Shown: positions 24,801 to 35,309 of the stretch, piece by piece
How the letters are laid out: every line of letters starts with the position of its first letter
How positions within the stretch are numbered: the stretch's first letter is position 1
Assembly (NCBI RefSeq): GCF_015706575.1
Contig: NW_024037053.1
Span: 4,092,001-4,156,000 of the forward strand
Direction of reading: 5' to 3'
DNA: 64,000 nt
Source: Patiria miniata
Taxonomy: Eukaryota > Echinodermata > Asteroidea > Valvatida > Asterinidae
Notes under the pieces: model-generated
What the model was told of the DNA's origin: nothing
The model's input: the letters and a program-made list of their open reading frames with translations, nothing else
Databases searched by the model: none
Position numbers and translations under genes: made by a program

Positions 24801-27800
24801 GAAACCAAGGATTCCTCAAAAGAACCTTAGGTACTGTAGCTTGCAAGCCTGAAGAAACCTGTAGAGAGAAGACAATGAGAGGGAATTACAGTGTTAGAGG
24901 TGGAAGGAAAACCCCAGAAGAATATTCTGGGGAAAACCAAAGGAATCAGGTAGGGACTGAAAACCCAATCCACATGTGGCCAGGGCAGGAATCGAACCCG
25001 GGCCATAGAGGTGGAAGGCGAGGAAAGTACCGCTGCGGCAACCTGACTCCCTGATCCCTTCCTATCAGTTTGTAATCACCAATTCATCGCTCTTATTTCA
25101 ACAGAGGAAACTACTAGCGATCTACATCCACAGCGACAAGAGTGTCCAAAGCAACGTCTTCTGCAGCCAGCTGCTGTGTTCGGAGAGCATCGTCAATTTC
25201 CTGACGCAGAACTTTGTCACGTGGGCGTGGGACGTCACGGCGGAAGAAAACAAAGAAAGGTAGGTAGATAGGGACAAAGGCGGATGTTAATTTCCTTACG
25301 CAGAACTTTGTTATGTGGGCGTGGGACGTCACGGCGGAAGTCACAGCAGACGAGAACAAAGAAAGGTAGGTAGACAGGAACAAAGACAGATGTTAATTTC
25401 CTGACGCAGAACTTCGTTATGTGGGCGTGGGACGTCACAGCGGACAAGAACAAAGAAAGGTAGGTAGACAGGAACAAAGACAGGTGACAACAGCAGAGTT
25501 ATTATCCAAAAATCCTGGGGTGGAATTAGACACATAAACCTCTCCGGCAAAAAATGACAAACAAACAATTAATGTGCTATCACATGCACGAAGAATGCAA
25601 CTCGTTCCGACAAACGTGGACAAATGATCGGTAAGTTCTCATGTCCCAATGTATTTGCCTCTCTGAGATGCACTGGGATATTTTTTTCAGACATTTTTTA
25701 TTATTTAACCCATTAGCACCTGTACTACATGTACATTGTATTACATTGTACTACATTGTATTACATTGTATTACATTATATTACATTGTATTACATTGTA
25801 TTTATTCACTGAAAAATCAATAAAACCATAGAGAGCTTGGACGGTTTCGGGCTACATTGACTAACGCTTTAAGAACCACTCGTATTTATCAAAAATTCTG
25901 GTATTTATTTTCATGTCTCTCTTGCAGACTTCTAAGCACTTGTACAAAGATGTTTGGCAGCGTCACCACGGCGACGGTCCGCAACGTAAATCAAGATAAA
26001 TTCCCCTTGCTGTTGATAGTCATGAGAATACGGTCAAACACTGAGGTCTTCTCCATACTACAAGGTGAGCCGTAGACCGCGTCCAAATAACTTGGCATTT
26101 TTGTGACCCGCTTCCGTTGTGCCGCACCGTATTTCGAAGACAGTTGGAGCAACATGCGCGCATTTAGATGTTCCGTTACCCCAGCCAGTGCCTGTCACAG
26201 AATTATTTCGCAACACTTCGTTGTTTTTGCTAATTTGAGAGCAGCACATAAGTATTTGATACAAAAACATCTACATGTACATTAAAACGTTTACATTTCT
26301 GTTTTGATCTTTTGTTGTCATCTTAAAGGCAATACAAGTTTGGATGAGATGATGACGAGTTTGATCCACGCTGTTGACATGTTCACAGAGCAACAGAAAT
26401 CCGAGATTGAACAAGAGGTCAGTAGCAGTCATCCCAGTTGAACTCTTCGATTAGACAATTAATTGTCTTTAATGAAATAAAATTAAGTTATATATTGCAC
26501 AATTTACTTAATTGAAATGTTTTCAACATTCCCGTCTACTTTTCAAATATACAAGCTGGCCATAATTGACACTTTTATACTGGCAAATATAATGGGAGTG
26601 TCATGGCCTAGCGGTTAAGAGCACCGGACTCTGGTGTTTCAGAGGCAACAGTGGCGTGGGTTCGAGCCCGGGTGGACACTTGTGCCCTTGAGCAAGGCAC
26701 TTAACCATTATTGCTTCATCCTTCGGATGGGACGTATAAAGCCGTAGGTCCCGTGTGTTGTGTTATGCACTGCATGTGAAAGAACCCAGTGACACTTATC
26801 GCTAAGAGAAGGGGTTTGCCCCGGTGTTTCTGGCCTCCTGTATAAACTCCCACGTGGAGTATTTAGGAGATGAACCAACCAAGATAATGGCCACTTGTTG
26901 ATTGTCTTTTTTGAAGATGAAATTATTTGACGTTTTTGTTTTTTGTTTCAGAATGACCGGAGGGAGGCTGAGCAGCTGAAGCAAGAGCAGGATGCAGCGT
27001 ACCAGGCATCGCTGATGGCTGATAGAGCAAAGGTTGGTCCACTGGTGCCCCTCCCCCTGCGTTTACACGGCTGACAGTTTGGCTTAGCTGCATGGTTTTT
27101 GTTATTTATGGGCTTTTACCTTTCATCAATATTATAAGCACTGTTTACTCAGTATTGGCCGAGGGCTTGCAAGAAAAATATTTACAAGCTGACTCGGGTG
27201 AGACTCGAACCCATGACCTCCTGTTTACTAGTGCAGACGTCTTACCACTTGACTATCGAGCTTGTCGGGGTCGGCTGGCTGGTTCAGATAAAAATGTACA
27301 ACTCCCTAATGCAAATTTCATTCTATGCTTGTTAAAGGGCGTAATACTGTTCTACTACACTTGTATTTTTCTGTTTTTAATATGTTTATGTACTTAATTA
27401 CTTAATTATTTATTTACAACAGGAACAAGAGAGGCTAAAACAGGAACGAGAGGAACAGAGACAACGGGAACAAGAAGAGCTAGAAATCAGAGAAAGAGAA
27501 GCCGAACAAAAGGTGAGCGATCATCGGATCTTAGCGATTCACTGCGCTGGAAAAGACATTGTTGTCTTCAAGTTGTACGGATTATTCGCTTTTGCTAAAG
27601 TTAAACGCTTACACCTTGAAGATGTGTTTTGGCGAGTGCTGGCCACATAATTGTGAAGGTGTCATGGCCTCAGGGTCTGGAGCATTGAAATCAGGGTCTG
27701 CGGGTAATTCTGCAGGTTGTTGGTTCGAGTCCAGCCTGAGGTTATGGTGTGTGTGCCCTTGGGCAAGTCACTTTGTCAATCATTGCTTGTCCCCACCCAG

Positions 27801-29103
27801 GATTACATGGGTACCCGTGATGGCAGAGATGGTTATTGACTCTACTGAAATGCAAACATTATTAAAAATTCAAAGAAACTGTTAGTCATCTGTTGAACAA
27901 CTAAAATCTTGGAAACTGATGGCATTCTCTGTCCTCACACGTACATAAGCGTGAGGCTACATATCCAGTCTATATTTTCTTCTGCTTTTTTCAGGCATTG
28001 CTACAATCTCTGGAGCAACAACTCCCGGACGAGCCCAGCGAGAGTTGCCTCGAGCCCACCACGACGCTAAGAATGCGCGTCCCTGGCGGGGACGTGCTGA
28101 CGAGACGATTCCTGGCCGAGCAGCCGATCAGGATGGTCATGGTTTACTTGGGTACCAAGGGCTACCACGCCGAAGACTTCAAAGTGCTGACCACCTTCCC
28201 AAAGAAAGACGTGAGTAGACCGGTTTAGCTGGTACACGCTCCCTATTGACCTTTCCCGTTAAGTGGCCATCTTTGAAGGTTTTTTTGTTATTTAAATCAG
28301 TAACAATTAATGCAACAAATGTCAGTTTCAGCATGCAAGCTGGCTTCTCATTTGAACAATAAGTTAATTATTCATCACATTTGGGTACAGGAATCTGGTG
28401 CCCGATTAAAAAAAAAAAAATACCCGTTAAAGAAATAACACAATAATACTATCACATCAGACGATAATACTACCACATCGGCACTTAAAAGACAGCAAGA
28501 TACAAGTGTGATTAGTGAGCTCAAAACATGTAGCTTTAAGATGTAAATTGCATTTTTGCAATCGCGACATAAACGTGAATCTGTTTTGTTCTCCGTTTAG
28601 CCTTGTTTACATTTACAAAATTCTCCGCAAATGACATTCAAAACCTTTCTTTTTCGTTGTCTGAGAAGTTACTAAGTAAGATGTAAAGTTGGTTACAGGT
28701 ACTTGATTCCATAATTTGGAACCGGTTCCTGACATCAGTGGTCGGGTACTCGGGTACCCGGTTCTGAAGCACAGCTGTCGTGGCAATTTATGAATAATTC
28801 AACAGTGCAGTCTTCAGTAGACCAATTGCGAAAGGCCGTGGTGACAAGTCACTTAGCCTGCACTGTGTATTCGCGGGTCAGCTGAAATCACATCTTGGCT
28901 TTGCCACTCAGTTTTGAATTCCAAATTCATGATTGCCTTGACAGATGCTAATGATTGACATGTGATTCACTCAATTACATTGATTAAAATTTTACACCAA
29001 GTTTTCTTCTTTTTTTTCACAGTTGACATCTCTAGACCCTTCGCAATCCTTCAAGCAACTTGGTCTCTGTCCGCAACAAACTCTGTTTATAGAGGAACGC
29101 TAG
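16893..29103 (+). CDS. FAF1: FAS-associated factor 1 (UBA-UBL-UBL-UAS-UBX protein), complete
   Basis: Sixteen coding exons: 16893-16931, 19386-19540, 19644-19813, 20961-21058, 21502-21599, 22138-22330, 22745-22828, 23836-23956, 24520-24665, 25105-25259, 25928-26064, 26329-26417, 26952-27032, 27423-27512, 27995-28210, 29023-29103. All have GT/AG ends and join in frame to 1953 nt, 650 residues plus stop, the human FAF1 length. Domains by residue: UBA about 1-50 (ILADFQACTGIENFEESL), first ubiquitin-like 98-172, second 190-270 (VRHQRWIGWP), acidic stretch 287-300, UAS about 320-490 (EFSSRYGETHPQFYMGPL, VFCSQLLCSESIV), Glu/Arg-rich coiled coil 496-555, UBX about 575-649. FAF1 is a p97/VCP adaptor that delivers ubiquitylated clients. 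The UBX turn reads FPK, not the usual FPR. The exon 3/4 join gives TVRTV, two residues longer than human. MAANREEILADF fixes the start. Confidence 0.97.
18116..18519. mobile_element. TTAA-flanked MITE (piggyBac-like ends), 404 bp
   Basis: Bounded by TTAA at 18116-18119 and 18516-18519. Ends are inverted: AGGGGCAATACAGCCT on the left and AGGCTGTGCTGCCCCT on the right. It carries no transposase. Parts of its left half (CACCCAATTGGGC, then TATAAACGTCCACACAAC) recur at about 46558-46650. It lies in FAF1 intron 1. Confidence 0.82.
18837..19205. mobile_element. MITE with AGTCTCCGGTTTCTGGTATG ends, full copy in FAF1 intron 1
   Basis: The terminal inverted repeats are AGTCTCCGGTTTCTGGTATG and its complement CATACCAGAAACCGGAGACT, each bounded by A- or G-rich runs and GGCC. 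The interior matches 12130-12420 and the inverted copy at 52256-52614. It ends about 180 bp before the acceptor of FAF1 exon 2, so the intron tolerates it. There is no open frame of note. Confidence 0.88.
19848..20915. repeat. 30-bp minisatellite, about 35 copies, FAF1 intron 3
   Basis: The unit is CTGCCTGTTACTCCC followed by TGTACTGCCCCAAAC, with variants CCACCCTG / CTGTCCTG / CAGCTCTG in one block. A 171-bp segment containing the rare TTTAACTTCCATGTACTGCC variant occurs twice (about 20178 and 20349), showing higher-order duplication. Because the unit is a multiple of three, a frame of over 400 codons stays open through it and into exon 4. Reading from exon 3 meets a stop at once (CGTACGTAA), so it is not an extension of FAF1. 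The C-rich strand may adopt unusual structure. Confidence 0.95.
24049..24410. repeat. TGATGACTTG-type minisatellite, FAF1 intron 8
   Basis: About 360 bp of imperfect 10-11-bp units alternating ACTTGTGATG and ACTTGTGATTG, with scattered single-base variants. It ends about 110 bp before exon 9. No spacers between identical repeats, so it is not CRISPR-like. Confidence 0.92.
24825..25050 (-). mobile_element. tRNA-derived SINE, FAF1 intron 9, second family
   Basis: On the minus strand a tRNA-like head has an A-box (GTTGCCGCAGCGGTAC) and a B-box (CCCGGGTTCGATTCCTGCC). It is followed by a body with TTTTCCCCAGAATATTCTTC and AATTCCCTCTCATTGTCTTC. The body differs from the 10.9-kb and 26.6-kb SINEs, so it is another family. 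The head end lies about 55 bp upstream of FAF1 exon 10. Confidence 0.75.
25260..25480 (+). repeat. Two extra tandem copies of the 3' half of FAF1 exon 10 with splice donor
   Basis: Exon 10 ends at 25259 in AACAAAGAAAG|GTAGGTAG. Two further copies of the exon tail (from AATTTCCTGACGCAGAAC through GTGGGCGTGGGACGTCAC to AAAGAAAG|GTAGGTAGACAGG) follow, with donors at 25366 and 25460. The middle copy has 12 extra bases. The three donors share the same context. Using donor 2 or 3 would keep 106 or 200 intron bases, neither a multiple of three, and the first retained intron bases carry an in-frame stop. The first donor is therefore the productive one. The homologous first copy encodes NFLTQNFVTWAWDVT of the UAS domain. 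Confidence 0.9.
25722..25803. repeat. TACATTGTAT microsatellite, FAF1 intron 10
   Basis: About eight copies of a 10-bp palindrome-like unit (TACATTGTAT with TACATTGTAC and TACATTATAT variants). It is simple-sequence DNA with no other role visible. Confidence 0.9.
26597..26835 (+). mobile_element. tRNA-derived SINE, FAF1 intron 12
   Basis: The head has a clear A-box (TGGCCTAGCGGTTAAGAGC) and B-box (GGGTTCGAGCCCGGG). The body reads CTTGAGCAAGGCACTTAACC, then TCCTTCGGATGGGACGTATA, then AAAGAACCCAGTGACACTT, matching the minus-strand SINE at 10865-11222. With an intact A- and B-box this is the best-preserved copy in the window. It has lost the 3' tail seen at 10.9 kb. Confidence 0.88.
27198..27275 (-). 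mobile_element. tRNA-like sequence (SINE head or tRNA pseudogene), FAF1 intron 13
   Basis: On the minus strand TAGTCAAGTGGTAAGACG resembles an A-box with a GTC/GAC D-stem, and GGGTTCGAGTCTCACCC resembles a B-box with T-loop. The acceptor and anticodon stems pair poorly, so I do not call a functional tRNA or assign an anticodon. Confidence 0.5.
27657..27885 (+). mobile_element. tRNA-derived SINE-like sequence, FAF1 intron 14, diverged
   Basis: Starts TGTCATGGCCTCAGGGTCTG and has a B-box (TTGGTTCGAGTCCAGCC), then CTTGGGCAAGTCACTTTGTC and TACATGGGTACC. The order resembles the 26.6-kb SINE, but the body is different and the A-box is poor. It may be a third family or an old copy. Confidence 0.6.
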
Positions 29104-29626
29104 CAGCAAATGCCATCTGCACCCATCGCATGTGCTCGCCCTGAAACAAGCTACCCTAAATTACCTCAACCAATCAACGCCCGCCCATAAAAACTAAGTA
29201 GGAACCTGTCTAAGTCCATACTGTTGGTTTATCCACCCAGGAGAGGCAGGGTACCAGACATGCATAATTGTCCAATCAGAATTCAGCCTGGCATGTAAAA
29301 GGTATTACTTTTGGCCTTAAGTTACAAATATGTAGAAGAATTTTTGTGTCCGCTCTTAGAAGTTAGTAATTTTGTTTCTGGACAAAATGCTACTTTGAGT
29401 TCTTCACTCTGCACAGATTCAAATGGTGCATGTACTTACTGCAAACCACTCTAATGAAACTCTCACAGATTTTAATTGGCGCGCTCTGCGTGCAACTTTT
29501 GACCAGCGCGCAGCATCAGTTTCAGCTGGCAGTTTCGAATATTCTGTAAAAAACACAGTTTCGACTAAATCTTTGGAAATGGACAGCCCTACGAGAGATT
29601 ATATGTCTTGATTAAAAGGCTTGAGA

Positions 29627-29850
29627 TAGAACCATACTATGTATGACCAATGGGAGTGCACTTCTGTGCCATGAATATGCATGATCATGAATATGTATGA
29701 GCTGAAGTGCCAACTGATTCTAATCTCACTTGCACCCCAGCCTGCAAAACCATACCATGTTTAACCAATGGGAACTCATTGCTACCTCATGAATATGTAT
29801 TGTTGAATATTCATGAGCTGAGAGTACAATCTAATACCTCACCTATATCC
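29627..29850. repeat. Tandem duplication of about 115 bp downstream of FAF1
   Basis: Two copies share ACCATACTATGT / ACCATACCATGT, then ACCAATGGGA, then TGAATATGTAT and GAGCTGA. They lie about 0.5 kb beyond the FAF1 stop and so may be in its 3' untranslated region or just past it. An ATTAAA at about 29612 is the only poly(A)-like word I noticed nearby, so the transcript end is uncertain. Confidence 0.65.
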
Positions 29851-30193
29851 CAACGCAAATATACATTTTTAAAACCTTTCTGGAAACTGAAGTACCAAAA
29901 TTAACGTTTTGAACCCATTTTACACTTTTTTTTATTTGTTAAGAGGGGATGTAGTTTAATGTATTTTAATGTTCAGAAACAAAATTCCAAGAAAAAATGG
30001 TTTATAAATATGTTGCAGTAACTTATTGTTCCCGTAATATAGGCAATCTGATAAACTCTTAAAATTTGAGTTTAACTGTTACATCATTCAAGCATTCAGA
30101 ACGATTTAAAAAGAACTCAAATCGAAACCGAGTTGTTTTGTCACGATAAATGTATCAAGTTTTAGAAAAAGAACGGGCATTCAGTTATTTTGT

Positions 30194-30714
30194 TTAAAGG
30201 GAATATACATCATTTGCTTTTGCTGTAATTTTCAGAAATGGATGGAATTGGGGGGTTAAAAATATATAGCAAATATAGTTACACTGAGTTTTTTGAGGTT
30301 TTGGGTTCGAAAATGCTATAAAAACCAAGAAAAACGATCATTTTCCTGTAGTCTGGTTCCCTGACTCCATATAAGAAGAAACAGAGCAGTTTACATACAT
30401 TGGGGAATTGTAACGTCAGGGAACAGTCTAGCTGGCTCGTACCCGTTCATAGGTTTGTAATCGATTGCAAACAAGTGCGATGGTCAATTGGGGCCAGTAT
30501 TTGAAAAAAAGCCAGTTGTTTCCAACGCTGATCGGCCGATCAGCGTTGGAAATTGATACAAAAATACCACTTTTCTTGAAAATGACAGTATACCAGGTGC
30601 CATGATTTTACAGGATGCTTTACACTGTCATTCACTAACAGTCCAGCAAGGTATTTCAAAATGATTTGGTAGTTTTATTTTTTGATGTTTGCAAATGTTG
30701 TATTTTCCCTTTAA
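30194..30714. mobile_element. TTAA-flanked MITE, 521 bp, intergenic
   Basis: TTAA occurs at 30194-30197 and 30711-30714. The ends are inverted: AGGGAATATACATCATTTGC and GCAAATGTTGTATTTTCCCT. It contains a perfect 34-bp palindrome at 30519-30552 (arm TTTCCAACGCTGATCGG). It shares the TTAA target and AGGG start with the 18.1-kb element but not its interior, so it is a second family of piggyBac-like type. Confidence 0.8.
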
Positions 30715-33286
30715 ATAATTTGAATAACATGCAATTTGTGTACGACTCGAGCAAACATTCACCCAAAGACATTTACTTAATCCGATATTTTGGTTGGTTA
30801 AATTCACAGCTCCATAATCAGGCCATAATCCATAATCAGGCAAGGAAGAGTTAGTCCAAGTGAGCTCTTATCTCTCTAGATCTATCTGTGATAAAACGTG
30901 TACTCTACGACCCCTCTATTTCTTTAGTTCTAAATCTTCTTAGCGCTCCAAAATGATGTCAACAAACTCCAGTGATCTCCCTGTCCCCTAGTTGTCAAAA
31001 AAAACATGACTTCATTATCCGTTTTTCAAGTTGATGCCATTGGAATCAACACAGTTTTTTGCATTCACTTAGCATCACACATGAAATGGCACATTCTTCA
31101 TCTTCAATTTCGTGTTGTGTTTTGTCGTCATTCTCATCGTTTTTACCTCATAATTTCCCTCGAAATCCATAACACTGCTCTCTTTCATGACATTCTTGTT
31201 GCTTTTCAACATTGCCAGTTATTTTGGCGTTTCCAATAACAAAGTGAATAGCAAGCACGATATGTGACAGGGGTACCCCCCCCCTCCAATCTCCCTATAC
31301 CCTATACACTCTAGACTATTTGTTACCCAACACATCACCCTAGATATTCTCAAAAGAATTCCTGAGATTCTGGTAACACAATGACCAACACAAAAGGGGT
31401 TCCCTCTGTCATATCGCGCTACATTATGTTTGAAGTGGATTTAGTTTTCTTACATGAGAAGGGTCCTAAAGTACACTTTTCCCCTTTTCCAGCACCCTCA
31501 AATACTTCTCTTTATCCGGCCTCATTTACATTTCTCCCCATTTTCAGATTGTGATAAAAAAACAACAACCTAAAGTCTCTATTACACCAAGCATTTCAAC
31601 AAGATGGGCATTCAAAATTATCGATATCCTTAAACTATAGAAATGGCAACAAGCAAGTTTTTTTTAAAGATAACTTTGGCAGTTTTCTCGTCAGAAGAGC
31701 ACTAATAAATGTCGTCGTAGACAATGTGAAAAATTCCATCCGGTTTACATGTACCTCGTTATTTATGTCAATAATCCCATCCCCAATACATCAATAGTTT
31801 ATCTTTCAGTCAATAAATCTTATTCAACAGTTACTGGTATTTATTTACATATCTACTTTATTAAAAGATCTTACTCTGATGTCTGCGTGTAACGTTTAAA
31901 AAAAATTTCAAAAACCCAAGGCCTGTGCGGAAAATCCAAGGGTTAATGGAAAGGTACATGCAGGTCCTAAGCTTCGATCTCACTGTCCTCTGACGTCATG
32001 GTTGGCACGTGAACAAACATGATGTATTTTGTTTATTTTGCCTCTTTGGCAAATGTGTTTTGTTGAGACTTTGAATATTTACATATTAGGCCTACATTAC
32101 AAAAACACTCCAAACGTATCGCTATTACGCAAAACACAACGTTGATGATGACAAATGTGGCAAAATTGCTTCACCGAGCTTTACCACGCCCACTTGGGGT
32201 CAACATGCAAATTAAGGTCAAAGTAAACATTAATGACTCCACCAGCGAGCGGGTGCCGCGCAGAGCACGGCATCCCTCTAGTACAAAAATAGTGGACTTA
32301 AAAAAAAAACCGTTGGAAATTTCGAATTCGTACGTGCCGTCAAATTTTATGTCACCAACACCCGTTTGTATCAAAAAGAAGTACATGAACAAACCAGAAG
32401 TAGATATGTTAAAAATGTTTAAATTATTGAAATAAATATGCTGCTTAATAAACCGAAAAGGGTAACTTAATCAATAAATACAGTTAAAATACCAGGGAAT
32501 TATGAAACAGAACACAATCTATATGTGATTTCATTCGTCAATAAGTAGGTTATAAAAATGAAGGATAAACATGAAGTAATTTCCACAAGAAGAAAAATAT
32601 CTTCGTTGTTTCAAAGTGAGACGTGCAGATACCATTGTGTGATCTTTGTCCTTGTTGACGAGGATCATATTTGACACACAGAAATATAACGTATTTGTGT
32701 ACAATAATGCACGATAAATCATTCAAGGACGTTTGGGTGCAACGAACGTTGTGTATAATCTACACAATGCTCCCATTTTCCTTCGTCACAATCGGTAACT
32801 TTCTTTCATCATCGGCAACTTTTTTTCTGATCAATAATACTATTCGTCGTTCTGGCTGATTGGTCACCCAAAGTACATCTCGTTTATGAGGACGATTTCC
32901 CATGCAGTGCAAAATGCTGTGGAACAATGCTGGGTTTGCGTATAATTGCATAGGTTTATGCTTTAAAAATAAATCCCTCTAATTTCCAATTAACGAGTAT
33001 AGGTCTTAAAATTTAATTGAATGAGATTTCATGAGGGATAGGGTCCTACGATAAAAAAACCAAGAGTGATAAAAGAGGGGCAAGTATACGTCCATAAAAT
33101 TCTCGCCATCACACCCTATGTACTTGACAAACATGCAAATGAAATACTTCATAATTTCCCAATAAAAAAAATATACGGGTTTTAATATTTAATTCAATAA
33201 GATTCATTAAAGTCTTGGCGTACTACGATAAAAAAGTTTGCACAGGGCATGTCTGGTGCGTCCATTAAAAAAAAACATGGTCTTCA
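30715..33286. other. Intergenic between FAF1 and the EF-hand array
   Basis: AT-rich with no supported gene. A block at about 31070-31220 (TTTCGTGTTG then TTTTGTCGTCATTC) matches 17470-17540 in FAF1 intron 1, marking a dispersed repeat. A 97-codon frame at 32142-32435 has no recognisable family and mixed strand support. Confidence 0.5.
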
Positions 33287-35309
33287 TTACAGCTTCCACG
33301 TCGCTGACACGAACTTGACAAACTTGTCATCTGACATGCGAGACCTCCCCGCGTAGTAATTCAAAAACTCCTCCTTCGTGACCTGAAAGAGGAATTTTGA
33401 AGAGGGAATATCAGCGATTGAAAAAGAAATATACTTCCCTATTAACATTGGTTTAAAACTTCTAATGTAAAAAGAAACTCTTCAAGAATCCGAAAAATCA
33501 ATTAGATTCAAATCTGGAGAAATGGGAAAAATTTAACCATTTTGGGCAGGAGTAGTACGGATTTCACAAGATGCGTTTTATGAACGTTTTTCTTCTCCGA
33601 TTTCACTAAGCCCCGCCCACTGCACGTTCAGGTCGTGCGTGTTATACGCGCGTACACGCACGTCGGACAATGAGTCACAGCTATGATTGGTCAAACACAG
33701 GCGTACGCGCACGTCGGACAATTAGTAACAGCCGTGATTGGTCAAACCGACCATTAGGCGGTGCTTAATTAATGGACCGATCCATACTCCGTGCATTACC
33801 GCGTGACGCTATACCTTTCCATCTTTATTGCTGTCGAACATCAACAGAAATCGCTGGGCAGCCTCCTCGTGCGTCATGACGCTACGCGCAGCCCCTTTGA
33901 AGTCGTAGCCGTCTTTCAAGTCGTTGATGTCGATCACCCCGCTGTCGTCCTTGTCCAGCTTCTTGTATGCTTTCATGCAGACATCTAGTTTCGCCTCAGA
34001 CAAGCAGCCCTGTGTGGATAAGTATTATCTCTTTGGGAAAACGTGAAAGTTTCATCTACGGATACAAATAGCACTGGTGGATCCTGAACCACTTTTTCCG
34101 GGGGGGGGGGGGGAGTGGAGGGGAGGGGGAAAATGGGGGTCATGGCTTCTGTTTCCCCCCACCCTCAGGAACAACCCCCCCCCCCCCTGCTGCGACCCCG
34201 CATCCCCATCCCACCCCACCCCTCCGCCAAGTACCGAAACCCACCCTGACAGCCACGAAGAACTCCTGCAAGTCCAACGTCTTGGACTCGTCCTTATCCA
34301 GCTCAGTAAAGATCTCCATGACCTCCTCCTCCGTCATCTCAAGTCCCAGATTCTTGATGCCATCTGCCAGCTCGCTGGGAGACAAGACACTGTCGTTGTT
34401 ACGGTCCATGTCACGAAGGACACTGCAAGAGAATAGGTGTATAAGTGTCTGTTATCTGCCAGTCCATAAAAGGCATGCATATTAACAGGTGTATAAGTGT
34501 CTCTTATTTACCAGTCAAATATAAGGGAATGTCTCTTATTTACCAGTCAAATATAAGGGAATATTAACAGGAGTATAAGTGTCTCTTATTTACCAGTCCA
34601 ATATAAGGGAATATTAACAGGCGTATAAGTGTCTTTTTACTAGTCCAATATAATATTAAGAGGTGTACAAGTGTCCCTTATTTACCAGTCCAATATAAGG
34701 GAATATTAACAGATGTATACGTGTCCCATATTTACCAGTCCAATAAAAAGTAATATTGTACACTTTGTCGTGAGCTTGTTTTTATTATGAAATGCCATTG
34801 AATTGAGATGTGTTAGGAAATACTTTTCACTTTTGTTTTTGTCATTGAAGGCACTATATTGTTGAAGAGTAAAGACATATTCTTGTTAATGTAAGGGTGA
34901 AATAATGTTAGTCTGAGAAAATATGAATATAAACCACAAACTTTTTATTACAGTTTGGTGATGGATTTGGTTCTGGGTTTTTCATCTCTTTTGAAATACA
35001 TGCAAATTGAAGGAATGCATACCCAATTTTATTGGACGAGCTATTAAGTTCTACACTCAGTTGACAGTGTATCCTGCCACATGTTGTGGCAGTGATGTGT
35101 ACACGTTTCGGACTCGTCAGGATTGCCATTTCTAGCTGTCTTTGTCAAATTCAAGTACGTCAATGAGTGGAGGGTCCATCTTTCTGTTTCAGATCAGCTC
35201 TAGATTATTTAATTTTGTCCGATTCTGCATTGTAACGTTCCACTTACTCTCCCAATTTCTTGATGTTATCCACGTCATTTTCCAGCAGTTTGGAGCGTAG
35301 CTTTTCCAT
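33287..35309 (-). CDS. Calcyphosin-like EF-hand protein, array copy A (176 aa)
   Basis: Four exons: 35309-35248 (62 bp), 34422-34245, 34009-33815, 33382-33287, with intron phases 2, 0, 0, giving 176 residues. The protein starts MEKLRSKLLENDVDNIKKLG and ends KFVSATWKL. Four EF-hand loops: DRNNDSVLSPSE, DKDESKTLDLQE, DKDDSGVIDIND, DSNKDGKVTKEE. The family is CAPS/CAPSL, calcium-binding proteins expressed in ciliated cells. It is the most diverged member here. Exon 3 is 18 bp shorter than in its neighbours, and the fourth loop is a regular 12-residue loop, whereas the other copies have 13. Position 12 of loop 3 is Asp. The N-terminus is shorter than vertebrate CAPSL and lacks the GLGR motif before the first EF-hand. 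It is the last gene of the array, about 2.6 kb from copy B. Confidence 0.9.
33650..33747. repeat. Two tandem copies of a 48-bp CCAAT-containing unit, copy A intron 3
   Basis: The unit GCGTACACGCACGTCGGACA then ATGAGTCACAGC and TGATTGGTCAAAC occurs twice. Each carries ATTGG (CCAAT on the minus, coding strand), and an upstream CCCCGCCC box lies at about 33611. Similar GC-box plus ATTGG stretches occur in intron 1 of copies D and E. Confidence 0.6.
34440..34745. repeat. About 50-bp minisatellite, copy A intron 1
   Basis: About six imperfect units of GGTGTATAAGTGTCTCTTAT then TTACCAGTCCAATATAAGGG then AATATTAACA. It starts less than 20 bp from the acceptor of exon 2, so repeat length changes would move the branch-point region. 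Confidence 0.85.

Noticed and set aside
27198-27275. Functional tRNA gene
   Set aside because: A- and B-box-like words are present, but acceptor and anticodon stems do not pair well, and similar heads nearby belong to SINEs.
32142-32435. 97-codon plus-strand frame with a 73-codon antiparallel frame
   Set aside because: No family resemblance, and the overlapping frames on both strands suggest chance or a decayed repeat.
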